Shown here piece by piece: positions 1-12,300 of a stretch of DNA of 64,000 nucleotides. The notes below the pieces were generated by a model. That model was given only the letters and a program-made list of their open reading frames with translations, was not told the DNA's origin and made no database searches. A program made the position numbers and the translations under genes. The stretch's first letter is position 1; every line of letters starts with the position of its first letter. The DNA comes from Acanthaster planci. Its lineage: Eukaryota > Echinodermata > Asteroidea > Valvatida > Acanthasteridae. The stretch spans positions 2,459,916 to 2,523,915 of the forward strand of contig NW_019091360.1 in NCBI RefSeq assembly GCF_001949145.1, in the 5' to 3' direction.

Positions 1-105
1 CGTTGTGCTGCAGGACTCACTTTGTCTCAGAGACAAACATTTTAACTCACTCCTGTGTCTTTGTTATAAAATGCTGACTACGATTTGATGGCTGTTATTT
101 TATAG

Positions 106-321
106 GGACAGGCCCAAGAGTGTCTACTGGAGAAATCCATGCAGGACAACCGTAAGAGCTCCCTGGTGGCTCGCATCAGCATGCAGGTGATTGACTACTA
201 CCGTCAGGCACTCCGGGGACTGGAGGATAGCAACATCAGCAGTCTGATGGGCTCTCGCAGGAGCAAGACATGGAGGAAGACCATCCAAGTTAAGATCGCA
301 CACTTCCTTAGTGTGGCCTAT
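106..321 (+). CDS. PTPN23: PTPN23 exon, BRO1 domain
   Basis: Encodes 72 residues in phase 0 after a TTATTTTATAG acceptor and ends at TAT|GTAAGT. It contains the BRO1 helix with QECLLEKSM and ARISMQVIDYYRQAL, close to vertebrate HD-PTP. The 105 bases before it are intron. Confidence 0.9.
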
Positions 322-3300
322 GTAAGTTCAGGTGCCTCTCTGGGGAATTCGTTGCACTCAGTCTGTGGGATAACAGAATTTTGTCGGGTGGATTTTTACT
401 GAAATCATCAGAGATCCTGGCTGCAGCCTAAACCAGCAGTAAATGGTTTGTTGTACACAGGACTAGAATTTCATGACAAAACCACTTCTCTATGAAAAAG
501 GAAGATACCTGATTTAATGGACAGGTCAACATAGACAACAGCATGTGTAGCTGTTTTCAACTTAGTCCTACTGTTAGGAATTAAGGATTTAAAAAGCTTG
601 AGTTGAAAGAGCTGTGAAACCTGACTTTAAGATGTTTGAGGTTTGGTTCCTGAACTCTTTCAAAAGAGTCTTCCACAACCTTTTTCATGTTGTAGATGTA
701 CATGAGCAACCAGTCACATGAAAAGCAGAAGCATGGTGAGAGAGTGAGCTGGCTTCAGCAAGCCTTGGACAGACACAACGAAGCTATCAAATTATCAAAG
801 GTAATTAACCATGTGTGCCTGCAGAACATGAAACTTTTAACTCACAGGTAATAGCAAATTCCTCAAGGTTTTAAAACGTGCTAACTTTATCAAAACATTT
901 TCTAATCCTAAGCACTGTTTTATGGTGGTGCTTGGCATGGTTGTGCTAACGGTTGTGCGCTCACAGAGATTTCTGTTGTTATGTCGCTAAGTTTCAGCAA
1001 ATGTTTCCTCAAGGTCCACATGCCTTTGGCTGTGCTAACTGTTTATGGTCGCCATGAAATACATAGAGCCTCTGTTAAAGCGAAATCGTGTGCTAAGCAG
1101 CTCCATGAAATTTGGCCCTGGTCTACACAAGCAGGTCTTACAAATTTGGGGGGCACAAGCTCTTACTGTGAGATTCTTTTACAAATACTGCATCAGTGAA
1201 GCAATGAAAATGAAGTCCTTATGAGAAGGTATCCAAACTGTCTGTGAAGTGCTGACAGACCTGCAGTTGTGCTAGTAAGTTTAGGTGATCATGTGATCAT
1301 AAACCTTGAAACGCTTCAGCATCTTCAAAATACATCGGAAGTTTGGGGAAGTTAGAACCCAACTACGATGGAGCTTGAGACCCTGTTAAAAGTTCATGTT
1401 ACAGGAATGTCAACAAGTCCAATCTAAGGGGAATTTTTAAAAACTCAGTAAGGTCCCTGTTAGGGCTGTACCAAATGTTTTAATACTCAACTGAATGGCT
1501 TTTGAATATTTATTTTTGGAACTGAATATTCAGTATAAAAATGTACTAAAACAAAAAAGGAAAAACTTCATTTTACAACCTTATTTCATGGTGTTACAAG
1601 AAACTTAAAAGTTAGGAAGAAGATTAAGGCCAAAACTACCATTGTTTTCCCCAGCTTTCATTCTTTTTTTCTAACCCAACTCCAATGTATTATTTAAAAG
1701 TAGAAAAAAAGCTGATGATGTCTGTCCCTACAAATGTTTTTTCTCATATTTTTAATGTAAAAATATTTTAACATTAATTGCTGTTTTAATTCTTTTCTTG
1801 TCAGTTGACTATTTTTATAAGCTATTTCAGTATTGTGCTTGTGGTCAGGAGGAAATTTTGTTTTGATATGACGAAATATTCAGTCAAATTGAAGGTTGAT
1901 TATTTGAATACCAAATTATTCAAACTCACACTGCCCTAGTCCCTGTCAAAAATGCCCAGGGAGATATAGCCAGTATGCTGCTTGTTTTTGCACAGGGAGC
2001 AGACAATGCTATCCTTCAAGCCCTCAACTTCACCAAAGATGTGGTCCTGGGGAAGTTTGATGCTGCCAAAAAGGATAACGACTTTGTGTATCATGATGCC
2101 ATGCCAGCATTCGAGAACCTCCCAGAAATTAAAGGTGTGGTTTCGGACTTGCACCTTGTTTACTTGTGAAAGAAGTTACAATAACTCACTTCATAGTTCA
2201 AAGTTTATAATTATATGTCTTTATGTTGCTAGGGTAAACATACTTGAAGGGAAACAATGATTTCATTTTCAAATATTCACCTGCTATTATACAAATAATC
2301 CGCTATTCAAAATTTCAAACAGACACCCCCCAAATGGTCACTGCTTTCAGCATTTGTGTAATTTTTGAAAGACTTCTTAACCACTCCCTGCCGGGTGACC
2401 GGTTTTCGAGTACATGGGCTTTATATGCAGAGCCGGGGAGCCTGGAACTGGGACAAAAGATTTGGGCCTCATAACAAAAGACCGTGCTCAGCACAAAAGA
2501 CTGAGCTGCTTGGCATTACCGACATTTTTTCGCTCTCAATATTGGAAATAATCCAGCCGTGTTTTGAAAAAGGGGGTTACCACCGGGGACAAAATCTCTC
2601 CACCACCACAGCGCTGAGCCACACAGCACCACTGCACGTTAATCTGGCCCCTATTAAAAAGAGGTCAGCAGTGCACCGTGCCGGTTTCGGGAACAAAAGA
2701 ATCTTACGTAACACCACACAATCTGGGCTCTTTTTCCAAGGCTGCAGGCCTGGCTGAAATATTCAGGAGTCAATGAATTTTACCTGTCAGCTTTAGAGTA
2801 GTGCCCAAAGAGTCCTTCATTTTGGTATAAACGGCTATTAAATGAAATGATAAATTTTTGAAGAATTTTGAAAGCGGAAAATCTTGAAAAGGACCCTGTA
2901 TCTTGTCTTGCTCAAGAAAAATCCACCCGGCAGCAAGTGGTTAAGTTTTGGTTTTTCCAAAGAGTACTTTTTGAAGAGATTTGTCTTTGCTATGACCGTA
3001 GACATTTTTTATCACTAGCAAAACCATAGATGTTATCCAAAATTCCAGTGAACCCCATTAAGTTTTATTAGTGAATTCTTCATTCAAAATTGGGCTCTAG
3101 GTCTCACTCTTGAAGCCTTTTCAGTATGGGATGGAATATGCAAGGGTTTTTGAGTTCTGAGAAGGTTGAACAGTATGTTCTGTACACAAAAAGTCCAAGA
3201 GATGGGGAGATGGGGTTGAAAAGGGCTTTTTAAAAGTGACAAAATAGTGAAATATTTTATATGTCAAGGATTGAAGTCCAAAAATGTGTCAAAGCGTTTT

Positions 3301-6300
3301 TACAATATATCAATAATTGTTTTGTGACTTCCATTAGGTGCCTCCCTGGTCAAATCTTTGACCTTTCAACCCTATGACGAGAGCATAGCGGGGCCAGATA
3401 TCTTCAAGAAGTTGGTTCCCATAGAAGCTCACGAGGCTGCCTCAATGTACAGTGAAGAAAAAGCCAAACTGCTTCGACGGGTGGGAGATGAAATCGAACA
3501 GAAGTCTAAACATCTGGAGTAAGTCAGCATCTGAACAATACGTCTTGAACATTCCCCAATAAGGCTAGCACAAAATGGGGTTAAGTTGCAAATAATTGCA
3601 TCAGGAAGTTGTTTCACTTGATATATAGTTTGACAGTAAGAATAGACCATTTGGAGAAATGCACTTGTTATTTGACAGAACATAAGAGAAGTAGATCCTC
3701 AGTTGTTTGCTTACTAAAGCTGTCAATATTGGAAAGCTGTCCGTACATATTGTTTTTCATTGAAACTCACTTCTTCATCACTCTGTCATGTAAACCCATG
3801 TCATCCTTCCGAAATGAAGAAAGTATGCATCATTCACACAGTGATGAACAAAGGGTAGTTTACTGCACAAGTTTATGATCTAGCAGTCTGTATTCATTTG
3901 GATGGCTACTGGATTAAACTACCATCGGTGTCCTGAGTCACTGCCAGCGGAAGTGTATGCATGCAATTTCTCCCCTATGATACAAACACAGTATCCATAA
4001 AGTCTATTGAAGTGGACTGTGTGTCATCCTTGAACATAGTTGCAGTGCATTGTCTTGTTATGGAAGATATTACTCGTAGTGTTGCAAAATATAAAAAGAA
4101 GTATCATACAAGGATTTTGCAAATGACCCTATACGAGTCAGTAGTTGTGACGTTTGGCTGTACGTTAGCCACTGCATCTTGCCATTTTTGAAAGTTTCTG
4201 GCCAAAATAATTCAATCTGCAAGCGATTTACAGACACTCTGTATTTCTTCTTGCAGGCAGTTTATGGCCTCCTTGCAGCTTGACCAGCTCAAACTTGACG
4301 CTGCAGACGAGCCTGAAAGACTGCCTCAGGTCATGTTGGAGGTGTGTGCTGCCCTCAGTGTCAAGAATGATCCCATCAGGCAATTGGTGAACTGCATGCA
4401 AGGTCAGTATTATGTACATACACAAAATGTAATCAAGAGAAAGATGCATTCAACTTAATTGACTTCAAGTAGAAATCCTGCTAAAATACAACAACATGCA
4501 ACAATTGCTTAGTGTAACAACATCAAACAGGTGAGTTATCCTGAGGCCAAGTCACAACAGCGTCCCAACCTATCAGCTACCACAGGACAGTGCTTACCAT
4601 AAGCACTGTTTCGTGGCGGTGCTTGCCATGGTTTTGCTAACGGTTGCGTATGCATGAGGATTTTCATTGTTATGACATTAAGTTACGCAAATCTTTCCTC
4701 TGAAATAAGCATGCCTTTGCTCTGTTTAATGCCCTGACATGCGTAAGCCTCTGTTAGCTTAAAATTGTGTGCTTAGCAGCATCGTGAATTGGACCCTAAT
4801 GTGTATTCATTAGGACTTAACAATTTTTGAATATTTGACTTGACAGAGTTGTCTGGAATTGCTCTTGATGTTGATGCTGATGTTAAAGATCTGCAAGAAA
4901 TCCTGGATGAAGAGGACAAGCAGGAAGCAGAGTTTCAGGTTAGCATGTTGGCATGTTACACCTGTTGCTTTAGCTGAGTAGAATTTCAAGTCAGCTGAAG
5001 AGAAAAGAGATACAGATAAAATTACAGTAGATTTTACCTATTCCCCAAGATCCATGAGGCAGGAAATCCGGGGAGGCACATCGTTTCTGGAAATGGATCG
5101 CCCACTGAACAGATATCATTGTTTGTTAACACTTTTCTCAAACCCCTCATGCCACAAACCCCTCATATATCCACAACATGCCAGAATTCCTACGAAAGCT
5201 GGAAAATATTAAGAACCAGATTCCCAGCACAGCCATCATTGGGACCTTTGATGTTTCTTCCCTCTATACTTACATTCCCCATGAAGAAGGTATTCGTGCC
5301 TGTTGCTCTGCTTTCGTGAAGAGCAGGCACACAACTCCCCCCATCAATGATGTCGCGACACTTATGAGACTTGTACTAGCCAAGAACAAGTTCTCCTTTA
5401 TTGGCTAACACTATCTACAGGTACATGGGCAGAGGTGCCCCCCTTGGATACCCTTCCCCCCTCCCATCAAGGCACGCTCAAGTGTGATTCTAACAGATGC
5501 GTTGTTTGCCAGAACCATGTCCTTGAATCGGATACATTCTCTGGACTCTTCTCCGGTACCACCTACAGAACTAAAAGCACTATCACTTGTAGCTCTTCTA
5601 ATGTCATCTATCTTATCTCTTGCAGGGTGTGCAGTGTTCAGTATGTTGGAGAGACTAAGAACACTCTCAAGTAGCGTTTCTATGGCCACAGATTACAGTC
5701 AACACCAAACGACTAGATGCCCCTGCGGGCTATCACTTCAACCTTCCTAACCATTCTATGTCTGACATGATCTTACAGGGCATAGAATCACTTGGGCATC
5801 ATAAAGATGCTGTTCGCTTCAACAGCAAGAAGCTTTGGATCAAACATCTCCGCACCATACAACCCCATGGCCTGAACATCCAAGAGAGAAACTACTAATT
5901 AACACTCTTTTCTTTCCCTCTCTTTTGTTTGCAGATTATAACCTCCCCCACTTCGGTCCAGTTCGTTTCCTTGTATTTTTTCTTTGATCTCTTCCCATCG
6001 TACATTCCGTTATTGCTTGACCATGCCTTTCATGCAGTCCCCTTCACCCCTTGCCCCTTTATCCAGCCTTGACCTTTCCTTTTGTCCTCTTGCTTTCATC
6101 CATGCTTGGTTGATTCCCCGTTTGCTTGTTTGCCCTGTCCACTTGTCATTTTGCCTTTGAGAAAGATTCAATTTGAAGGGTCCAGGCATTGAATTTTTCC
6201 TTCACTTTTATTTATGGCAACTTTATGTTCCTCTTCAATGTACGAAAAGTGTTTGACATCCTGTTTGGGCAGGGGATGGCAGAGATCTTGGGGGGGGGTG

Positions 6301-9300
6301 TCTTGCAGGGTGAAGAAAAATATGTGTATATCTGTATTCTTACAGAAGGAATGTGGGAAGCGCCCAACAAAAATCCTGGATGACATCAAGCAAGAGTTCT
6401 CCAAGTACAAGGAGGGCAATTCCAAGGCCAGTCGGTCTAACCAAGATCTGCATAATGCCATGGAAAAGCACATTCAGAACATACGCAAGCTAGCCAGTCC
6501 CCTGGATGAGTTACAGGCCTCCCTCCCGTCAATCAAAGACGCTCAGTGTAAGTATGCAGTTTGCACATATAAGTTGGCCCGTAGAACTTACCCAGAGTTA
6601 TGGAAATTGAAACTCACCAGGGCATCTTGGAAAAGAGGCACAATGTATATGGCATTATTTCTCTGAAGCTGAACCAACACTTGTTGGGTGTGTCTGTGGA
6701 ATGCATTTGCAGAGATTAAATACATAGAAATTTTTCACGTAGTAAGGGTAATGCATAAAAGAAAAGCAGACAAGGTTTTTAAGTAGAAAAAAATCCCTTG
6801 GCATTCTTGCTTTAAATCATCCTCAATTCCCCACTGTTCTGGAATCCTGTGGTACATTCTATGTTCTTAATTCCAAGAAGCATTTAGCCCCATGTTAGGC
6901 AATACTGGAGAGGCTGTATCTGATTCTAGCCCTCCAAAAATCAGCATCAGGGGGGTTGTGTTAATGTTTCATGGTCCAAAACCCTTTTGCCACTCAGCAT
7001 CAGCTGACAAGGAGGTGGAATCCAAACTGAAGATGCTTAGCAAGAAGGTAGAGGAAATGAAGAACCAGAGGACGAGCCTTGAGACTCAGCTGCGAGATCA
7101 GCTGCGTAACGATGACATCACCAACCGAATTGTCATCACAGAGGGGGGGAACCTGAAGGTACACGAATTGCTCTACAGTAAACTTGTTCAAGTTAATCAC
7201 AGAGACATGAACAAAACATTGGAGGTATCCGTAGTTCAACTTAAGAAAGGTCGTCCAATGTTTATCAACATTAGAGGTACATACACGTTTAAGAATATTC
7301 CACTTCAACTGGCTCTTGACAGGCTGGACCATCAAATTGGTCAAAACTTTCCTTTTTTTATTTTTCTAAATGCTCTGTTTTTGTCAGTTAAAAATATCTA
7401 TTGTTGGCATTTTTACTAAACTTGAAAAAAGACCAGTCAAATGATGTGTTGCGAATCTTTATTTTTTGTTTGCATGAGTATAGACCGCTGATAATGCACT
7501 GCAATTGGGCCAGCAATAGCAATGGGGCTTATGACAAGGGTTTTGATTGTGGTCACATGATCACCGTAAAGAGATTCGATTTTCGATGCGTGGACTACAG
7601 TTGGATGAACAGTAGTAAATCACGCTACATTATAAAAGCCTAGGATTATTGTGGTTAGGGCTTGTCCAATGACCACGGGGGTAGCATGCACATAATATTC
7701 CAACTTGAGAAGATAACATGGTGGTACACCAGACCTTTGTATAGTTTTCCTATATCTCTGTCTTTTCCCCCTTACTCGCTTAGACACTCATTTGTCAACA
7801 GTTTGTCTTTAAAATTCTCCAATTTTTGATGGAGGGTGCTTTAGCATGTGGAAAAGATTTTTTTGATGTGCATCGGCAAAAAAAACTCCTGGGACATCAA
7901 GCTGAGTAACTTAATAGCTATAATTCGAAAAATAATCCATACCCCCCCAAAAAAAAAATTACCTGAATAGTTTTTTCTTGTGGCAGGGATTGTTTGAAGA
8001 GGAAATGAAGAAACATGACACTATTGTGGCTTACATCGAGCAGAACCTCTCTGCCCAAGAGAACATCTTAAAGGCCTTGACAGAAGCCAATGCTGCTTAT
8101 GCTGATACCAGAAAGAATTACGCTGACATTACAAGGAAGTAAGATTTACTACCAAATTATTTTGTTTGATATTGATTCTTCTAGTAAAGAAACCTAAGGT
8201 TCCTCAAAAGTGCAGCAACACTGTAGCCCAAAGATATTTTCATGTTTAGAGTGAAGGAAGTCGTGGAATAGTATCTAGGGAAACCACGGAATTAGGAACT
8301 GAAAATCCAATCAAAATATCCACCTGGGTGAAATTGAGTGTGGATCATACAGGTGGAAGGCAAGGAAAGTACCACTGCATCAACCTGACGACCATTGCTT
8401 GCCTCCCCCCTTATTTAGGAATTCATTGCATGGCAGACTCTGCTGTCCCATTCCTCAGTGGGTTTGAAGTATGTTTAATCCATATTCCAGCAATCAGATT
8501 CATTTGAAGAGACCTGGTACAGCTGTCCTGATCTGACGATTAATCATGAGATGTGAAGAAAAATAACCAAATCCCATTGTGGGTAAAACTTTCCCCCTTT
8601 AACCCCTGCTCCATGACTGCATATTCAGCCCAAGGAAATTCCCAAGCTTTATTGTATAAGCATTTCCACAGCAAATACCTACTCCAAGGAATTTCAAGCT
8701 CAGACCAAATTTGGTCAGGGACTATTTATCAACTAATGGTTGACTTTACCTGGTAACCATTGCTTAAAACATGTCTTGGGTACCAAACAAAATTGACCAA
8801 TGATTCACAAGTGGTCCCTGCTTGAACCTGGTCTTAAAGGTGGATCAGGAGATGTCCATACAGCTCCATTTGAAGATTTTACTGATAGGCTATTGCATCA
8901 TTCATTACACCTCATGTTCCAGACGAGATGACAAGATCCAGGAGCTGATAGGGTCGTACAAAGTGTATGATGACCTCGTGGCCAAGTCCCACAAGGGTAT
9001 TGAGTTCTACAAGAAGCTCCAGCAGGAGCTGAGCAAACTCCTTACTCGGACCAAGGGGGTCGTCAAGGTCAACCAGGAAGAACGAGAGGCTACCATGGCC
9101 AGGCTGAAACCAAAACCAGGTAAGAAGGGTGACCCAAGTTGATTGATTGTGTGCTTCCTCTGAACCCCTTTTTGACTGCAGTTAGCAAGTTGTGAACTCT
9201 TTTTAATAAAAATAACATTAATATTTTGGCATTGTATATAGCATTCTAAATTGGACGGAATCAATCTGAAAGGAGACATCACCCAAACTTCCAGTGTGAA

Positions 9301-12300
9301 ATAGTATAAATATGTTTATGATTGAAAGACTCATTTAAACTAAAACTGTCTGTTTTTACTAATTCAGATCTCCTGATCCTAGTTGCTGAAATTCTGCTTT
9401 AAAATGTATTAATTATCGCATGAAAGGTAGCTGTTGTTAACCAAAATTCTCAAGATAGTTTCCTCTTTAATCTTTTCTTTACAGTGCAAGCTAGACCCTC
9501 GGCACCCAAGCCTGTCCTCCCTGCCAATCCTGTACCTTCAGGTCCCAAACTTTCTGATTTCTGGAAACCCAAGTCATCTGCCCTCACCCCACCAGTTGGA
9601 GGGGGCAGTATTGGCAGTGTGCCAACGATGCCAGCAGCAGTATCTGGGCAGCATCCATTGCCTCTGGGCCATGGACCCTACCCCAGCCAGGGTTTAGCAA
9701 GGCAATCTAGTTTTGACTCCCCATCAAGCCTGTCTTCGTTGGATAGTTACAGGCTGCCTTCTCAGACGCCCTCACTTTCACAGTCTGGGTCAGGTTCTGG
9801 CTCACCAATCCATGTAGGGCAGCCAAGCAGCACAGCTAGTGACCCATCAAGGATGCTCCAAGGTACTCCTACAGTTCCCCAGAATCAACCTTCTGGCCCT
9901 GTGTCTCTCCAAAGCCATCCCCCTGCTGGCGGGCTGCCACTCAGCCAGGCACAGCAACCTCAGCCAAGTGTACCACATCCAGGAAACCTACCACACTCTC
10001 AGATCCCCATGATATCATCTTCTGGATCCCAGCAGCCAGCGATGCCTGTCAGCAGACCTCAAATGCAGCAACCCATGAAGCCCCAGCCATTCAGCCAGTC
10101 ACAACCCCAACCACCACCACAGCTAGCTTCAGGATCGCTGCGTACTCAGCAAATACAGGCGCCGCATTCACAGCAGCAGCCTGGATACTCTTTTACCAGC
10201 TCTGCACCACCAAGTAGCTATCCTCAGCAGTCAGTCCTTCACATGCCACCTGGCGCCCACCAACAGCAAACTGACCAACAGCCTCACAGTGTTCAAGCCC
10301 AGCCACACACCAGCACAGCCATGGTTAGCAGCATCACAACCCCAATCCCGGCAGCTGTAACTCACGTACCGATGCAAAATCCAAACAATGTGAATGCCCA
10401 CCAGTCTCTTAATGGGCATCAGCAAATTCCTCAAGGAGGGAGTTCACGTCCACCGCACCTGAGCAGCCAGATGCAGTCTCAGCCCTCTGTGATGCCGCAG
10501 TCTAACATCCCACCACAGCCTCAGCAAATCAACACACCACTGCCAATGAACCAACCACACTCTGGATACCAAAGTGTCATGCAACAGCCACAGAAGCCAA
10601 TAGCCTCACAGCCTGACAGCAAGTCACAATTCACAATGATGCCAAACCAAATAAGACAGGCACAGCCACCACAGAGTACATCACAGCCTTTGAGCCATCA
10701 ACAAGGAATGTCGCAGCTGCCAGGTGTCCAAGGAGCTCACCCCACTGGTCCACAGCAGCAGCAACACCATCATTACCAGCAACCTGCTCAGCAGTTCACC
10801 CAAACACCAAAAGCTAGTCCCCAGCACAGGCCCCAACAGAATACTCAGCCCAGGCATCCTACCCCATCTGGTCCTCAGCATATGGGGTCACAACAGTTCA
10901 ACATGCCACCGAGCCAAACATCTACAGCTAGCCCTCAGCACAGAATGCCTCTGCAACAAGGTCCAGCACAGCCAAGTCCCAATCAGCAGGCAGGTTTCGG
11001 ACAGGGCATGCCTCCGCCACAGCAGCAGTACCAGCAACAAGAGAACCAGCAACAGCTTCAACAGCAGCCTCTAAATCAGCCACAGTTCTCAGCCACTCAC
11101 CCTCAGCAAGGAAGCCCTGTCAGACATGGGCCTCAAGGTATACCTCAAAGTGTCAGGTATCCATCCCAGGCTCAAGGACAGCAGGCTTACCCTCAGCAGC
11201 AACCTGGGTCAGCACAGAACTTGCCTCCAGCCAACCAAGCAGCAGCTTTGTCAGGAGGTGGTATGCCTGGCATGAGACCAGCAGGTACTGCTGGACAGCC
11301 TCCTCATGGCATTGGACACCAGCAAGCTAACATCGGACAACCCTTGAGCCATGCAGGAAGACATCAGATGGTCCCTACAGGGCAGCAGCCTGGTTCAGGT
11401 AGGCAACCCACATCAGTGAGTCAAGTTGTTCCTACAGGGCCACAGCCAGGAACCACGGGTCATCCACCAAAAGTGGGGCAGGCTGCACAAGCACCATATC
11501 CACAGGCCGGGGGTCAGGTGTTGCGAGGTCCACAACTACAGCACCAACAACCAGTCCCTACTCAGCAGCAGCAGCAGCCAGTGCAGCAGCACAGTGGTCC
11601 AGCACAGTCCAACCACCAGCCCTATTCTCAGCAGCCACAGTCACAGCAGAGTGGTCAGTACACTGGCGTTCAACAAGGCACGGGGTATGCAAACCAGTCA
11701 CAGCACCTGCCGCAGGGTTTCAGCCAGCCCAGTCCAGTCCAGCTATCCCCAAGTGTAAACCCACCCAACCAAAGAATGCCTCTTCCAGGTAACAACCAAC
11801 CACCTGTTGCAAAGCCACCCAACCCAAGCATGCAGCCACCTGTCATGAACCCTCCCCTTCACCCTAACATGCATCAACCCTTTCAAAGCATCACCACATC
11901 CAGTGCCAACCCTTCTCATCCAGGAATGCCCATGCAACAACCTCACGCTACCGCTGTTCTACCCCCAGGAGGATCTTCGAATCAGCCTTACCAACAGCCG
12001 GTTCAACCCCCTCTGAATCAAGTGCAACAGGTCAACAAAGCCCTGAAGGAGGAGCAGCGACGCCTGCCTCAGCCTTCCCTGCAACCTGTGAAGATAGACC
12101 CCAGCTCCCGTGACTTGCTCTCCAACAGCCCGGACAGTGAGCAGATATCCCTTGGTAAACCCCTGGTACCACAGACGGACACTTCAGAAGCTTCACCCGA
12201 AGATGCCACCTCTACAACCTCAGTGGAGGCCCTCACCTTCCCAACAACGACACCACCCACACAGCCTTATTCGTCTAATGAGGCAGCGTTGTCTGACATT

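Noticed and set aside
2365-2757. Open frame of 130 codons
   Set aside because: Lies within a TIR element. The similar frame at 17804-18049 is in the second copy of the same repeat, and neither has splice context or known motifs.
7159-7419. Extension of the PTPN23 exon beyond 7158
   Set aside because: The frame stays open, but the donor AAG|GTACAC and the phase-0 join to 7987 match the HD-PTP protein; the extra residues do not.
10724-11758. Alternative frames and minus-strand frames inside the Pro/Gln-rich exon
   Set aside because: They arise from the low-complexity composition. Only the PTPN23 frame is continuous for 3 kb and joins neighbouring exons in phase.
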